Position numbers and translations under genes: made by a program. Below are positions 1-6,418 of a stretch of DNA of 9,153 bases, one piece after another; position 1 is the stretch's first letter, and the number at the start of each line of letters is the position of its first letter. Source of the stretch: DASUSF01 sp036375275 (GTDB lineage Bacteria; Pseudomonadota; Alphaproteobacteria; Geminicoccales; Geminicoccaceae); contig DASUSF010000108.1 in NCBI GenBank assembly GCA_036375275.1, forward strand, positions 1-9,153, read 5' to 3'. The notes below the pieces were generated by a model. It was not told where the DNA came from. It did not search any database and was given only the letters and a program-made list of their open reading frames with translations.

Positions 1-1
1 C

Positions 2-600
2 CGGGACATCCGCCTGATCGTCCACCAGACCGAGGCGAGCCTGCTCCTCTGCTACGTCGATCACCACGACGACGCCTACGCCTGGGCCGAGCGGCGGCGG
101 ATCGAGCGACATCCGACGACCGGCGCGGCCCAGCTGGTCGAGATCCGCGAGCGCGCCGAGGAGGTCGTGGCGCCGGCCGTGACCGCGGACGCCCGGCAGA
201 CGCCAGTCACGGCGCCGCTGTTCCGGGACCATGCCGACGAGGTCCTGCTCTCGCACGGGGTTCCGCCGGACTGGCTCGAGGTGGTCCGCACGGTCGACGA
301 GGACGGGCTGTTCGAGCTCGCCGACCACCTGCCCCAGGAGGCGGCCGAGGCCCTGCTCGATCTCGCGGTCGGGGAGCCGCCCAGGGTCGCAGAGCAGCGC
401 CCGGCGGACGAGGATCCGTTCCAGCACCCGGATGCGCAGCGCCGGTTCCGGGTCATGGCCAACCTCGACGAGCTCCGCCAGGCCCTGGAGTACCCGTTCG
501 AGCGGTGCTACGTCGCCTGCACCCGAGCCGCGATCAGGTCATCGTCACCGGCGTCGAGCCGACCTCCGAGTTCCTCGAAGATCTCAGGAATCCCAGGTGA
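2..600 (+). pseudogene. UvrD-like helicase remnant: core deleted, frameshifted, 5' end outside window
   Basis: Read from base 2, this resembles the N-terminal accessory part of large UvrD-helicase-domain proteins: RDIRLIVHQTEASLLLCYVD, then HHDDAYAWAERRRIERHP, GAAQLVEIRE, and a linker ending in FRVMANLDELRQALEYPFE (to about 502). In the family this linker precedes a long superfamily I helicase core with a Walker A motif. Here it is followed at once by RCYVACTRA, which matches UvrD motif VI near the C-terminus. The core, several hundred residues in known relatives, is therefore missing. At 527-531 the frame breaks. Shifting to the next frame gives RDQVIVTGVEPTSEFLEDLR and a natural stop at 598-600, so one base (probably a C in a C/G run) has been lost. 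The product cannot be a helicase. The family assignment comes from memory of the motifs. The internal deletion and frameshift are read directly. The start codon lies left of the window. Confidence 0.8.
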
Positions 601-961
601 GCGGAGGTAGGTCGGTGGAGCATCGTGAGCGGCACCGGCAGTGCCTTCGCCAGTAGGTCCACACGATCGGTCCCGCCGCTGCACCCATCACGACCGGCTC
701 GCGCCGGCGCAGCGTGGGCAGCCACGTGGGGAACCAGCATGAAGCAGGCCGAAATGGCATTCAGGTCCGGATGACTTAGCTCGATCCAGTGCACGGCGAC
801 CTCGTCAGGCTTCAGGATGAGCCCGCCGTGGTCACCCCGGGAGGTCTCCCGGACACGGCGGAGGAAGCGCAGCGATAGGTGCTCACTGCCGTCTCGTGAT
901 GAAGGTTTTGCCCATCGAGTTCGGCGACATGAGGCTTTCGCCGCGTCTCGCTCCACCTCAC
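601..961. other. Decayed stretch between two gene remnants, no assignable gene
   Basis: No gene with a recognisable start, ribosome binding site and family match is present. The minus strand has a long open frame across it. Its segment at about 724-870 reads like once-coding protein (SLRFLRRVRETSRGDHGGLI, then LKPDEVAVHWIELSHPD and LNAISACFMLVPH), with mostly G/C third positions. I do not recognise the family. Another minus-strand frame at about 880-961 reads KPHVAELDGQNLHHETAVST, also unassigned. The likeliest reading is remnants of island or insertion-sequence genes joined by deletions. Confidence 0.4.
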
Positions 962-1213
962 CGACACGTGCGCCGAGGCCCTCTTGAGGTCGGCGAGCGC
1001 GATGGCCACACGGCTCTTGCCGGTGCCGGTGGCCTGCACGAGCAGGGCCTTCCGGCGCTTCCCGCTGAACCGCTCGGCGGCAGCCTTGATGGCGTCGGTC
1101 TGGTAGACCCGATCGACAATGGCCGCGTCCGGTGACAAAGTCGGCGGCCGGGCGCACGACCTTTGGAAGACCAGCTGCTGCGGGCTGTCCTTCGAGTAGA
1201 AGCCGAAGATGGG
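962..1213 (-). pseudogene. hsdR: Type I restriction HsdR-like (DEAD/DEAH helicase) fragment
   Basis: On the minus strand, from 1213 down, the frame reads PIFGFYSKDSPQQLVFQRSC, then AAIVDRVYQTDAIKAAAERF and SGKRRKALLVQATGTGKSRV, ending AIALADLKRASAHVS. This is the segment of type I restriction R subunits and related SF2 helicases that enters the motor domain: the Q-motif-like YQTDAI, then Walker A ATGTGKS. Only about 80 residues survive. The nuclease domain is missing from the 5' side. The DEAD/DEAH box and all later helicase motifs are missing from the 3' side, where similarity stops near 962. There is no plausible start codon context. It cannot encode a working restriction enzyme. A non-HsdR DEAD/DEAH helicase of the same superfamily is possible, but the spacing of GFYSKD to YQ to Walker A favours HsdR. 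Confidence 0.7.
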
Positions 1214-1336
1214 ACACGGGCTTGGCCCTGAGCGCCTCCCTGGGTCACTTCATCCCGTTTCCGATCCTCGTGATTGCCGGGTGATTGCCCAGCGGGTGGG
1301 GCGGGCATCTGAAACCTGCCAACCCTCTGAAAAAGG

Positions 1337-1413
1337 TGGCGCGCCCGCAGGGATTCGAACCCCGAACCTCCTGATCCGTAGTCAGGTGCTCTATCCAATT
1401 GAGCTACGGGCGC
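1337..1413 (-). tRNA. tRNA-Arg (anticodon ACG)
   Basis: Read on the minus strand, the gene starts GCGCCCG at 1413 and closes with CGGGCGC at 1347-1341, a perfect 7-bp acceptor stem. A discriminator G and an encoded CCA follow (1339-1337). The D arm contains AGCTCAATTGGATAGAGC. The anticodon stem CCTGA/TCAGG encloses the loop CTACGGA, giving anticodon ACG, normally deaminated to ICG to read CGU, CGC and CGA. The T arm contains GGTTCGAATCC. Length is 77 nt with CCA. A short T5 run follows just past the 3' end. The 3' end points toward the decayed region at 1-1336, the geometry expected if mobile DNA integrated at this tRNA. Confidence 0.97.
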
Positions 1414-1433
1414 GCGGGCCGTGCGGCGGCTCG

Positions 1434-1462
1434 CTTCTAGCCGAGCTGCGGCCGACCGGCAA
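1434..1462 (-). promoter_or_regulatory. Putative sigma-70-type promoter for tRNA-Arg
   Basis: On the minus strand a -35-like TTGCCG (1462-1457) is separated by exactly 17 bases from a -10-like TAGAAG (1439-1434). Each matches its consensus at 4 of 6 positions. Transcription would start near 1427, about 14 bases before the mature tRNA 5' end. The rest of the 1414-1502 gap, between the Sco stop and the tRNA, is GC-rich with an imperfect hairpin near the Sco stop and no T-run, so no clear terminator separates them. Readthrough from the Sco operon is also possible. Confidence 0.45.
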
Positions 1463-1502
1463 GGGGTGCCGCGCAGGCGTCTCCGGGCGCCGCGGCGGCG
1501 GC

Positions 1503-2129
1503 TCAGGAAACCCCGCCGCCGACCTCCTGCTCCAGCCGGCGGACCAGCTGGTCGACCGGCGTGGTGTGCGAGAAGTGGGCGCGGTACCTGCCGTCCGGAC
1601 CCATCAGGTAGATGAAGCCGGAGTGGTCCATCATGTAGTCCTCGGCACCCGCGTTGGCATCCGCCTTGGCGAAGTAGACCCGGTAGGCGCGGGTCGCCGC
1701 CTTGACCTCGGCGTCGGTGCCGGTGAGCGCGACCAGACGGTCGTGGAACAGGGGCGCGTACTCCGCGAGCTGCTCGACCGTGTCCCGCTTCGGGTCGACC
1801 GTGATGAACACCGGCACGATCCGCCCGGCGATCTCGTCCGGCAGCTCGTCGAGCGCCTGGGTCATGTTGGTGAGGGTCATCGGGCACACGTCCGGGCAGA
1901 AGGTGTAGCCGAAGTAGACCAGCATCCATTGCCCCTCGAAGTCCTTGGCGGCGACGCGCCGGCCGTGCTGGTCGGTGAGGCGGAACGGCCCCCCGATCTC
2001 CACCGCGGCGCTGCCCGGATCCTCGGCCGGAGCGCGCATCACCGCGCCGACCCCGATCAGCGAGCCGAGCGCCAGCAGCATGGCGACCGCCAGCAGCAGC
2101 CAGCGCTTCCGGACTCCGAATGCCCCCAT
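1503..2129 (-). CDS. sco: Sco/SenC-family copper chaperone (thioredoxin fold)
   Basis: Encodes 208 residues, a normal length for bacterial Sco proteins. These membrane-anchored proteins face the periplasm and deliver copper to, or keep reduced the thiols of, the CuA site of cytochrome c oxidase. Residues 10-31 form one N-terminal hydrophobic anchor after a basic start (VRKRW). The thioredoxin-like domain begins at about 45 (GGPFRLTDQHG). It contains the copper motif YFGYTFCPDVCP with Cys78 and Cys82, the TVDPKRDT loop at 110-117, and His169 in MDHSGFIYLMGPDG. All three copper ligands are therefore present. ATG at 2129 was chosen because a good Shine-Dalgarno (AGGGGAG, 2143-2137) lies 7 bases upstream and because the frame extended further upstream overlaps the dehydrogenase gene. 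The start is 14 bases after the upstream stop, so co-translation is likely. No cytochrome oxidase genes are in the window. Confidence 0.93.
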   Translation of the reverse strand: MGAFGVRKRWLLLAVAMLLALGSLIGVGAVMRAPAEDPGSAAVEIGGPFRLTDQHGRRVAAKDFEGQWMLVYFGYTFCPDVCPMTLTNMTQALDELPDEIAGRIVPVFITVDPKRDTVEQLAEYAPLFHDRLVALTGTDAEVKAATRAYRVYFAKADANAGAEDYMMDHSGFIYLMGPDGRYRAHFSHTTPVDQLVRRLEQEVGGGVS

Positions 2130-2143
2130 CGGACCGCTCCCCT

Positions 2144-2989
2144 TCAGCTCTTCCGCGGCGGGCGCATCGCCCGCCAGTCGTCCTCGCTCATGGTCTCGCC
2201 GAGGAAGCTGAACTGACCCGCCCCCTTCAGCCATTCGCCGCCGTCGATCACCACCACCTCGCCGTTGACGTAGCCGCTGCCGCCGGCGACCAGGAAGGTC
2301 GCGAGATCGGCGAGCTCCCGGTGCTCGCCCGGCCGGCCGAGCGGATTGCGGGTCTCGAGCACCTTCGCGTGCTCCGGCTTCGGCACCAGCCGCCGCCACG
2401 CCCCTTCAGTTGGAAATGGGCCCGGCGCGATCGCGTTCAAGCGAATGCCGCGCCCGCCCCACTCGACCGCGAGGCTCTGCGTCATGGCGAGCACCGCGGC
2501 CTTGGCCATGGCCGAGGGCAGGACGTAGGCGGAGCCGGTCCAGGCATAGGTGGCGACGATGCTGAGTACGGTGCCGGGGCGGCCCGCGGCGAGCCAGCGC
2601 CGGCCGCACGCCAGGGTGAGGTTGGCGCTGCCCTTCATCACGATCCCGGTGACCGCGTCGATCGCGCGCGGGCTCAGCTCCTCGCTGCGCGCGAGGATGT
2701 TGCCGGCGGCGTTGTTGACCAGCACGTCCGGGGGGCGCTCGTCGAACAGCTCCCCGACCATCGCCTCGACCGCATCGGTGTCGCGGATGTCGAGCGGGCG
2801 GGTCAGGCAGCGGCCGCCGGTCGCGGCTTCGTGCTCCTTGGCGGCCGTCTCCAGGACGTCGGCGCGGCGACCACAGATCACGAGCTCCGCGCCGAGCTCC
2901 ATGAACCGGCGGCCCATGCTCCTGCCGAGCCCGGTGCCGCCCCCGGTGATCAGGATGCGCTGGCCGGCGAGGAGGTCGGTCTGGAACAT
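2144..2989 (-). CDS. Short-chain dehydrogenase, 2,4-dienoyl-CoA reductase type
   Basis: A 281-residue Rossmann-fold oxidoreductase. The cofactor loop is TGGGTGLG (15-22), with GRR at 40-42 following the second strand, which suits NADPH. NNAAGN (92-97) is the SDR core motif. At the usual YxxxK site the protein has SAMAK (Ser159, Lys163) and the tyrosine lies upstream in ATYAWTG (Tyr148). This is the arrangement of mammalian mitochondrial 2,4-dienoyl-CoA reductase. NNAAGN, PGPFPTEGAWRRL and the C-terminal VNGEVVVIDGGEWL followed by EDDW also resemble that family. A role in beta-oxidation of unsaturated fatty acids is therefore likely; a reductase for another acyl-CoA or a general SDR function is possible. 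Start at ATG 2989 matches the family N-terminus, though its ribosome site is weak. A candidate promoter lies just upstream, and the Sco gene follows 14 bases after the stop. Confidence 0.85.
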   Translation of the reverse strand: MFQTDLLAGQRILITGGGTGLGRSMGRRFMELGAELVICGRRADVLETAAKEHEAATGGRCLTRPLDIRDTDAVEAMVGELFDERPPDVLVNNAAGNILARSEELSPRAIDAVTGIVMKGSANLTLACGRRWLAAGRPGTVLSIVATYAWTGSAYVLPSAMAKAAVLAMTQSLAVEWGGRGIRLNAIAPGPFPTEGAWRRLVPKPEHAKVLETRNPLGRPGEHRELADLATFLVAGGSGYVNGEVVVIDGGEWLKGAGQFSFLGETMSEDDWRAMRPPRKS

Positions 2990-3023
2990 CAGGGGTCAAT
3001 CTCGGGTCGGACGACGCGGGCGG

Positions 3024-3052
3024 ACCATAGCGTAACGCGCGAGATTCGCCAA
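3024..3052 (-). promoter_or_regulatory. Putative promoter for the SDR-Sco pair
   Basis: On the minus strand TTGGCG (3052-3047) and TATGGT (3029-3024) are 17 bases apart, each matching the sigma-70 consensus at 4 of 6 positions. Transcription would begin near 3017, giving a leader of about 28 bases before the dehydrogenase ATG. The 67-base gap here is the only sizeable break in the minus-strand gene run, which supports a separate promoter. The TATGGT hexamer also occurs upstream of the first transporter gene. Confidence 0.35.
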
Positions 3053-3056
3053 AAAT

Positions 3057-3989
3057 TCAATCGACCGGCGCGCGCGGATGCGCCACCCGCCGGCCGAGCA
3101 CCGCCTCGCGGCGGGCGATGTAGAGGGTCGAGGCGACGATCAGCCCGGCGCCGAAGAGGGCGCTCGCCTCCGGGATCTCGCCGAACAGCAGGAACCCGAA
3201 GCCGGCGGCGAACGGCAGCCGGGCATAGTCGAAGGGCGCGAGCGCGCTGGCCTCGCCGATCCTGAAGCCGCGGATCATGCACAGCTGGGCGAGGCTCGCG
3301 CAGGCGGCGGCGAGGGCCATGCCGGCGAGCTCGAGCAGGCTCGGCTGGCGCCAGACGGCGAGCGCGAGCGGCAGCGTCGCGAGGCTCGTGACCACGCCGA
3401 GGTAGAACAGGATGGTGAGCGGCGCCTCGGTCGCCGACAGCCGCTTGATCAGCAGCGTCACGGTCGCGGCGACGAGGGCGCCGGCCAGCGCCACCAGGGC
3501 CGCCGGCTCGAGCACCCCTTCCCCCGGCCGCAGCATGATCAGGACGCCGAGGAAGCCGACCCCGGTCGCGCTCCAGCGCCGCGCCCGCACGACCTCGTGC
3601 AGCATCAGGGCGGCGAGGACCACCATGAACAGGGGCTTGGTGAAGCCGATCGCGGCCGCCTCGGCGAGCGGCAGGTGGGTGATCGCGTAGAAGGCGCAGA
3701 CCATGCCGGTGCCGCCGAGCAGCCCGCGGCTGACGTGCAGCCCGAGACGCTCGGTCCGGACCGCCTCGAACCGGCCGAGGGCGACGAACGGCAGGACGGC
3801 GAGGAAGCCGAACAGGGCGCGGAAGAACGACAGCTGCAGGCTGTCCAGGCGGGTGCCGAGCAGCTTTACCAGCGCCGCCATCGCGCTGACGAACAGGCAG
3901 CTCGCGAGGATCCAGACCGCGCCCCGGACGTTGTCGGGGAGCCCGCTCAGGCGGGCGCGAAGCGGCAGGCCGGCGGCCGCATCCGGCAT
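3057..3989 (-). CDS. EamA/DMT-superfamily transporter (second of a tandem pair)
   Basis: Encodes 310 residues with ten predicted hydrophobic segments arranged as two EamA repeats (about 20-155 and 165-296), the standard size and topology for drug/metabolite transporters of the inner membrane. Family signatures include FFRALFGFLAVLP in the first repeat, the PLAEAAAIGFTKPLF helix, the cytosolic RARRWSATGVGFLG linker before helix 5, and PFDYARLPFAAGFGFLLFGE near the end. Substrates of this superfamily range from amino acids and nucleotides to drugs, usually by efflux, and nothing here fixes one. The ATG lies 3 bases after the stop of the preceding transporter gene (TGA-CGC-ATG), so translation is almost certainly coupled. 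The two proteins are clear paralogues. Confidence 0.9.
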   Translation of the reverse strand: MPDAAAGLPLRARLSGLPDNVRGAVWILASCLFVSAMAALVKLLGTRLDSLQLSFFRALFGFLAVLPFVALGRFEAVRTERLGLHVSRGLLGGTGMVCAFYAITHLPLAEAAAIGFTKPLFMVVLAALMLHEVVRARRWSATGVGFLGVLIMLRPGEGVLEPAALVALAGALVAATVTLLIKRLSATEAPLTILFYLGVVTSLATLPLALAVWRQPSLLELAGMALAAACASLAQLCMIRGFRIGEASALAPFDYARLPFAAGFGFLLFGEIPEASALFGAGLIVASTLYIARREAVLGRRVAHPRAPVD

Positions 3990-3992
3990 GCG

Positions 3993-4931
3993 TCAGACCT
4001 GCGCCGCCGGGCTGCCGGCGGTCGGGGGCGTCACGCTGCCGACCCGGGACTCCCGGTGCGCGAGGTAGATGCCGCTGGCGGCGATGATCCCGCCGCCGAT
4101 CCAGGTCCAGACGTCCGGCGTCTCCCCGAACGCCAGGAACGCGATCAGCGCGACCAGCGGCAGGCGGAGGTAGTCGAACGGGACGACCACGGTCGCGTCC
4201 GCGCTCGCCAGCGCGCGCGCCATGCAGAGGTGGCCGATGCTGCCGGCGACCCCGAGCAGGCCGAGCCACAGGAGCTGCCCGAGGTCCGGCGCGACCCAGA
4301 CGAACAGCGCCGGGATCAGGGAGAGCGGGGTCAGGAGGAGGGTCTGCCAGGTGACGATCGCGCCGGCGGTCTCGGTGCGGGCCATCATCTTGACCAGGAT
4401 GGTGCCGCCGGCCCACGTCAGCGACGTGGCCACGGCGAGCAGCGCCACCGGTTCGATCGCCTGCGCGCCCGGACGGATGATCACGAGCCCGCCGAGGAAG
4501 GCGATCCCGATCGCGCTCCAGCGCCGGGCCCGCATCACCTCGCCGAGGAACAGGACCGCGAGCACGCTCGTGAACATGGGCGCCGTGAAGCTCAGCGCCG
4601 TGGCCTCGGCGAGCGGCATCAGCGAGAGGGTGGTGAACCACAGCACCATCGCCACCATGCCGACCGCGGCGCGCGCGAGGTGCACGCCGATGCGCCGGGT
4701 GCGCAGCCCGCCGAGCCCGCCCCGGGTCAGCCAGGGCAGCATCGCGATCAGGCCGAAGGCGTTGCGGAAGAACACCACCTGGAGCGGGTCGAAGGTGAGC
4801 GTGAGGTGGCGGACCAGATTGATCATCACCGCGAACGCGGCGACCGCACCGCACATCCAGAGCGCGCCCCGAAGCGGCGCCGAGAGGCCGTTCAGGCGCG
4901 CCACGGCGGGCGTGGGGAGAGCGAGGTGCAT
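3993..4931 (-). CDS. EamA/DMT-superfamily transporter (first of a tandem pair)
   Basis: Encodes 312 residues from the chosen ATG, again ten hydrophobic segments in two EamA repeats. Signatures are RGALWMCGAVAAFAVMINLV, DPLQVVFFRNAFG, PLAEATALSFTAPMF, RARRWSAIGIAFLGGLVIIR and PFDYLRLPLVALIAFLAFGE. Nearly every conserved block has its counterpart in the next gene, so the pair arose by duplication. The frame stays open upstream to a TTG at 5039, but ATG 4931 is preferred: the first membrane helix then starts at about residue 22, as in the paralogue, and the extra 36 residues would be polar and fall in the divergent promoter region. The ribosome site is weak at either start. A TATGGT at 4963-4958 could be its -10 element, though no good -35 accompanies it. 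The substrate is unknown. Confidence 0.9.
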   Translation of the reverse strand: MHLALPTPAVARLNGLSAPLRGALWMCGAVAAFAVMINLVRHLTLTFDPLQVVFFRNAFGLIAMLPWLTRGGLGGLRTRRIGVHLARAAVGMVAMVLWFTTLSLMPLAEATALSFTAPMFTSVLAVLFLGEVMRARRWSAIGIAFLGGLVIIRPGAQAIEPVALLAVATSLTWAGGTILVKMMARTETAGAIVTWQTLLLTPLSLIPALFVWVAPDLGQLLWLGLLGVAGSIGHLCMARALASADATVVVPFDYLRLPLVALIAFLAFGETPDVWTWIGGGIIAASGIYLAHRESRVGSVTPPTAGSPAAQV

Positions 4932-5046
4932 GGGGCTCTGAGCATCCGGTTCGTCCCACCATAACCCGGCGCCGGAGCGTGACCAGCACCGCTCGCGCAG
5001 GGCAGGTCTCTGGATCAGGCGCCTGCGCCCATCCGGCAACTGTCGC

Positions 5047-5075
5047 TTGCCGCATCCAGCCGCTTTGACTTTGAT
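5047..5075 (+). promoter_or_regulatory. Putative promoter for the cupin-dehydrogenase-BKACE operon
   Basis: TTGCCG (5047-5052), a 17-base spacer, then TTTGAT (5070-5075), each 4 of 6 to the sigma-70 consensus. The predicted start near 5082 leaves a leader of about 41 bases. This sits in the 191-base divergent region (4932-5122) between the transporter pair and the cupin operon. No clear operator palindrome or adjacent regulator gene was seen. Confidence 0.35.
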
Positions 5076-5122
5076 GGGCCGGCACCGCCGTCCGCGACCG
5101 GGCGGAGGCGAGGGGGAGGCAG

Positions 5123-5467
5123 ATGACCTATCCGACGTTCTTCCACCGGATGCCGCTCGCGGACCTGCCGGTGACCACGGCCGAGGCGCGCATGGTCGCC
5201 TCGGACGACGCCCTGGTGATCTTCTTCGACTTCAAGGAGGAGACCGTGATCCCGCCGCACGCGCACGGCGCGCAGTGGGGCGTCGTGATCGAGGGCAGCT
5301 TCGAGCTCACCGTCGGCGGCGAGACGCGGACCGTCGGTCCCGGCGACACCTACGACATCCCGCCAGGGGTCGAGCACAGCGCCCGGGTGCCGGCCGGCGT
5401 CAGGCTGATCGACGTGTTCGAGGAGGCCGGGCGCTACAAGCCCAGGGCCGGACCCGGAGGGAGCTGA
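5123..5467 (+). CDS. Small single-domain cupin protein
   Basis: A 114-residue protein that is a single cupin_2 beta-barrel. Cupin motif 1 is PPHAHGAQWGVVIEGSFELT (44-63) with His46 and His48. Motif 2 is GDTYDIPPGVEHS (74-86) with His85. The glutamate usually found 3-4 residues after the second histidine is replaced by Gln51. Similar HxHxxQWG cupins exist as a recognisable subgroup, and a metal site may survive with altered ligation. A strong ribosome site (GGGGGAGG) lies just upstream of the ATG. Its stop is 4 bases before the dehydrogenase start, so it is the first gene of a compact operon. Function is unknown. Binding or rearranging a carboxylic acid intermediate, or sensing it, would suit the context, but that is inference only. 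Confidence 0.85.
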   Translation: MTYPTFFHRMPLADLPVTTAEARMVASDDALVIFFDFKEETVIPPHAHGAQWGVVIEGSFELTVGGETRTVGPGDTYDIPPGVEHSARVPAGVRLIDVFEEAGRYKPRAGPGGS

Positions 5468-5471
5468 GGCG

Positions 5472-6413
5472 ATGGACCGGATCGCATGCGTCGGCGCGGG
5501 CCTGATCGGCCAGGCCTGGGCGATCGTGTTCGCGCGGGCCGGACGCGACGTGGTGCTGCACGATCCCGACCGGTCGACCCTCGAGGGCGCGCGGGACGGC
5601 GTCGCGGCCCGGCTCCGGGACCTGAAGCGGTTCGCCCTGATCGACGAGCCGGACCCGATCCTCGCCCGGATCACCACTGAGCCCGATCTGCAGGCGGCGC
5701 TCGCCGGCGCGGCGCACGTGCAGGAGAGCGCGCCCGAGCGGATCGGGGTCAAGCAGGCGCTGTACATCGAGCTCGACCGGCTGGCGGCGCCGGCGACGGT
5801 CCTCGCGAGCTCGACCTCGGGCATCCCGGCGTCGGCCTTCACCGAGCCGCTCGAGCACCGCGAGCGTTGCCTGGTCGCGCATCCCATCAATCCGCCCTAC
5901 CTCGTGCCCCTGGTCGAGCTCTGCCCGGCGCCCTGGACCGCGCCGGAGACGGTCGAGCGCACCCACGCGCTGATGCGGAGCGTCGGCCAGGCGCCCGTCC
6001 GCCTCCACCACGAGACCGCCGGGTTCATCGCCAACCGCATGCAGGCGGCGCTGATCGGCGCGGCGCTCCGGATGGCCGCGGACGGCGTCGCCTCCATCGA
6101 CGACATCGACACCGCGATCCGCGACGGCATCGGGCTCCGCTGGTCGTTCATGGGCCCGTTCGAGACCATCGACCTCAACGCGCCCGGCGGCATCCGCGAC
6201 TATCTCGAGCGCTACGGGCCGCTCTACCAGTCGATCGAGGCGGAGCACGGCCCGCTCGACTGGACGGAACGCGGTCTTCTGGACCAGGTCGAGCGGGGGC
6301 GCCGCGAGCGGCTCGCCGCCGACCGGCTCAAGGACCGGAGCGCCTGGCGCGACCGCCGCCTGATGGCCCTGGTCGCCCACAAGTCCGCCGCCACCAACGA
6401 CATCGGGGAGTAG
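5472..6413 (+). CDS. NAD-dependent 3-hydroxyacyl-CoA dehydrogenase-family protein (lambda-crystallin type)
   Basis: A 313-residue soluble dehydrogenase. The N-terminal Rossmann domain has GAGLIG (8-13) and Asp31 after the second strand, which predicts NAD(H) use. The catalytic set of this superfamily is present: Ser116 in SSTSG, His137 in AHPINPPYLVPLVE, Glu149 twelve residues on (the His-Glu dyad), and Asn188 in GFIANR. The C-terminal all-alpha domain follows, with GLRWSFMGPFETIDLNAPGG. The His-loop and the VGQAPVRL region resemble lambda-crystallin (L-gulonate 3-dehydrogenase) more than fatty-acid enzymes, while GLRWSFMG is shared with L-carnitine dehydrogenases. The expected reaction oxidises the 3-hydroxyl of an acid or acyl-CoA to a 3-keto group. 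Five bases separate its stop from the BKACE gene, which uses beta-keto acids, so this enzyme probably makes that substrate. The true substrate is not determinable here. Confidence 0.88.
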   Translation: MDRIACVGAGLIGQAWAIVFARAGRDVVLHDPDRSTLEGARDGVAARLRDLKRFALIDEPDPILARITTEPDLQAALAGAAHVQESAPERIGVKQALYIELDRLAAPATVLASSTSGIPASAFTEPLEHRERCLVAHPINPPYLVPLVELCPAPWTAPETVERTHALMRSVGQAPVRLHHETAGFIANRMQAALIGAALRMAADGVASIDDIDTAIRDGIGLRWSFMGPFETIDLNAPGGIRDYLERYGPLYQSIEAEHGPLDWTERGLLDQVERGRRERLAADRLKDRSAWRDRRLMALVAHKSAATNDIGE

Positions 6414-6418
6414 ACCGG

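Noticed and set aside
1209..2216. Long plus-strand open frame across the tRNA and the Sco gene
   Set aside because: It contains the familiar false peptide made by translating tRNA antisense DNA (GIRTPNLLIRSQVLYPIEL) and otherwise mirrors Sco. The tRNA and Sco readings are far better supported.
3078..4964. A 628-codon plus-strand open frame opposite the transporter genes
   Set aside because: Its low-complexity charged composition (runs of Arg, Glu, Gly, Asp, Gln) is the antisense shadow of hydrophobic GC-rich genes, and it has no domain or ribosome site.
4932..5039. TTG-initiated 36-residue extension of the first transporter
   Set aside because: The extension is polar, absent from the paralogue and lies in the divergent promoter region.
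2989..5085. A 698-codon minus-strand open frame over the same region
   Set aside because: It is an Arg/Ala/Gly/Pro-rich out-of-frame shadow of the two EamA genes, which have clear membrane segments and motifs.
5867..6418. Upstream extension of the BKACE reading frame
   Set aside because: The frame is open but Arg/Pro/Gly-rich and overlaps the dehydrogenase. The family N-terminus and ribosome site place the start at 6419.
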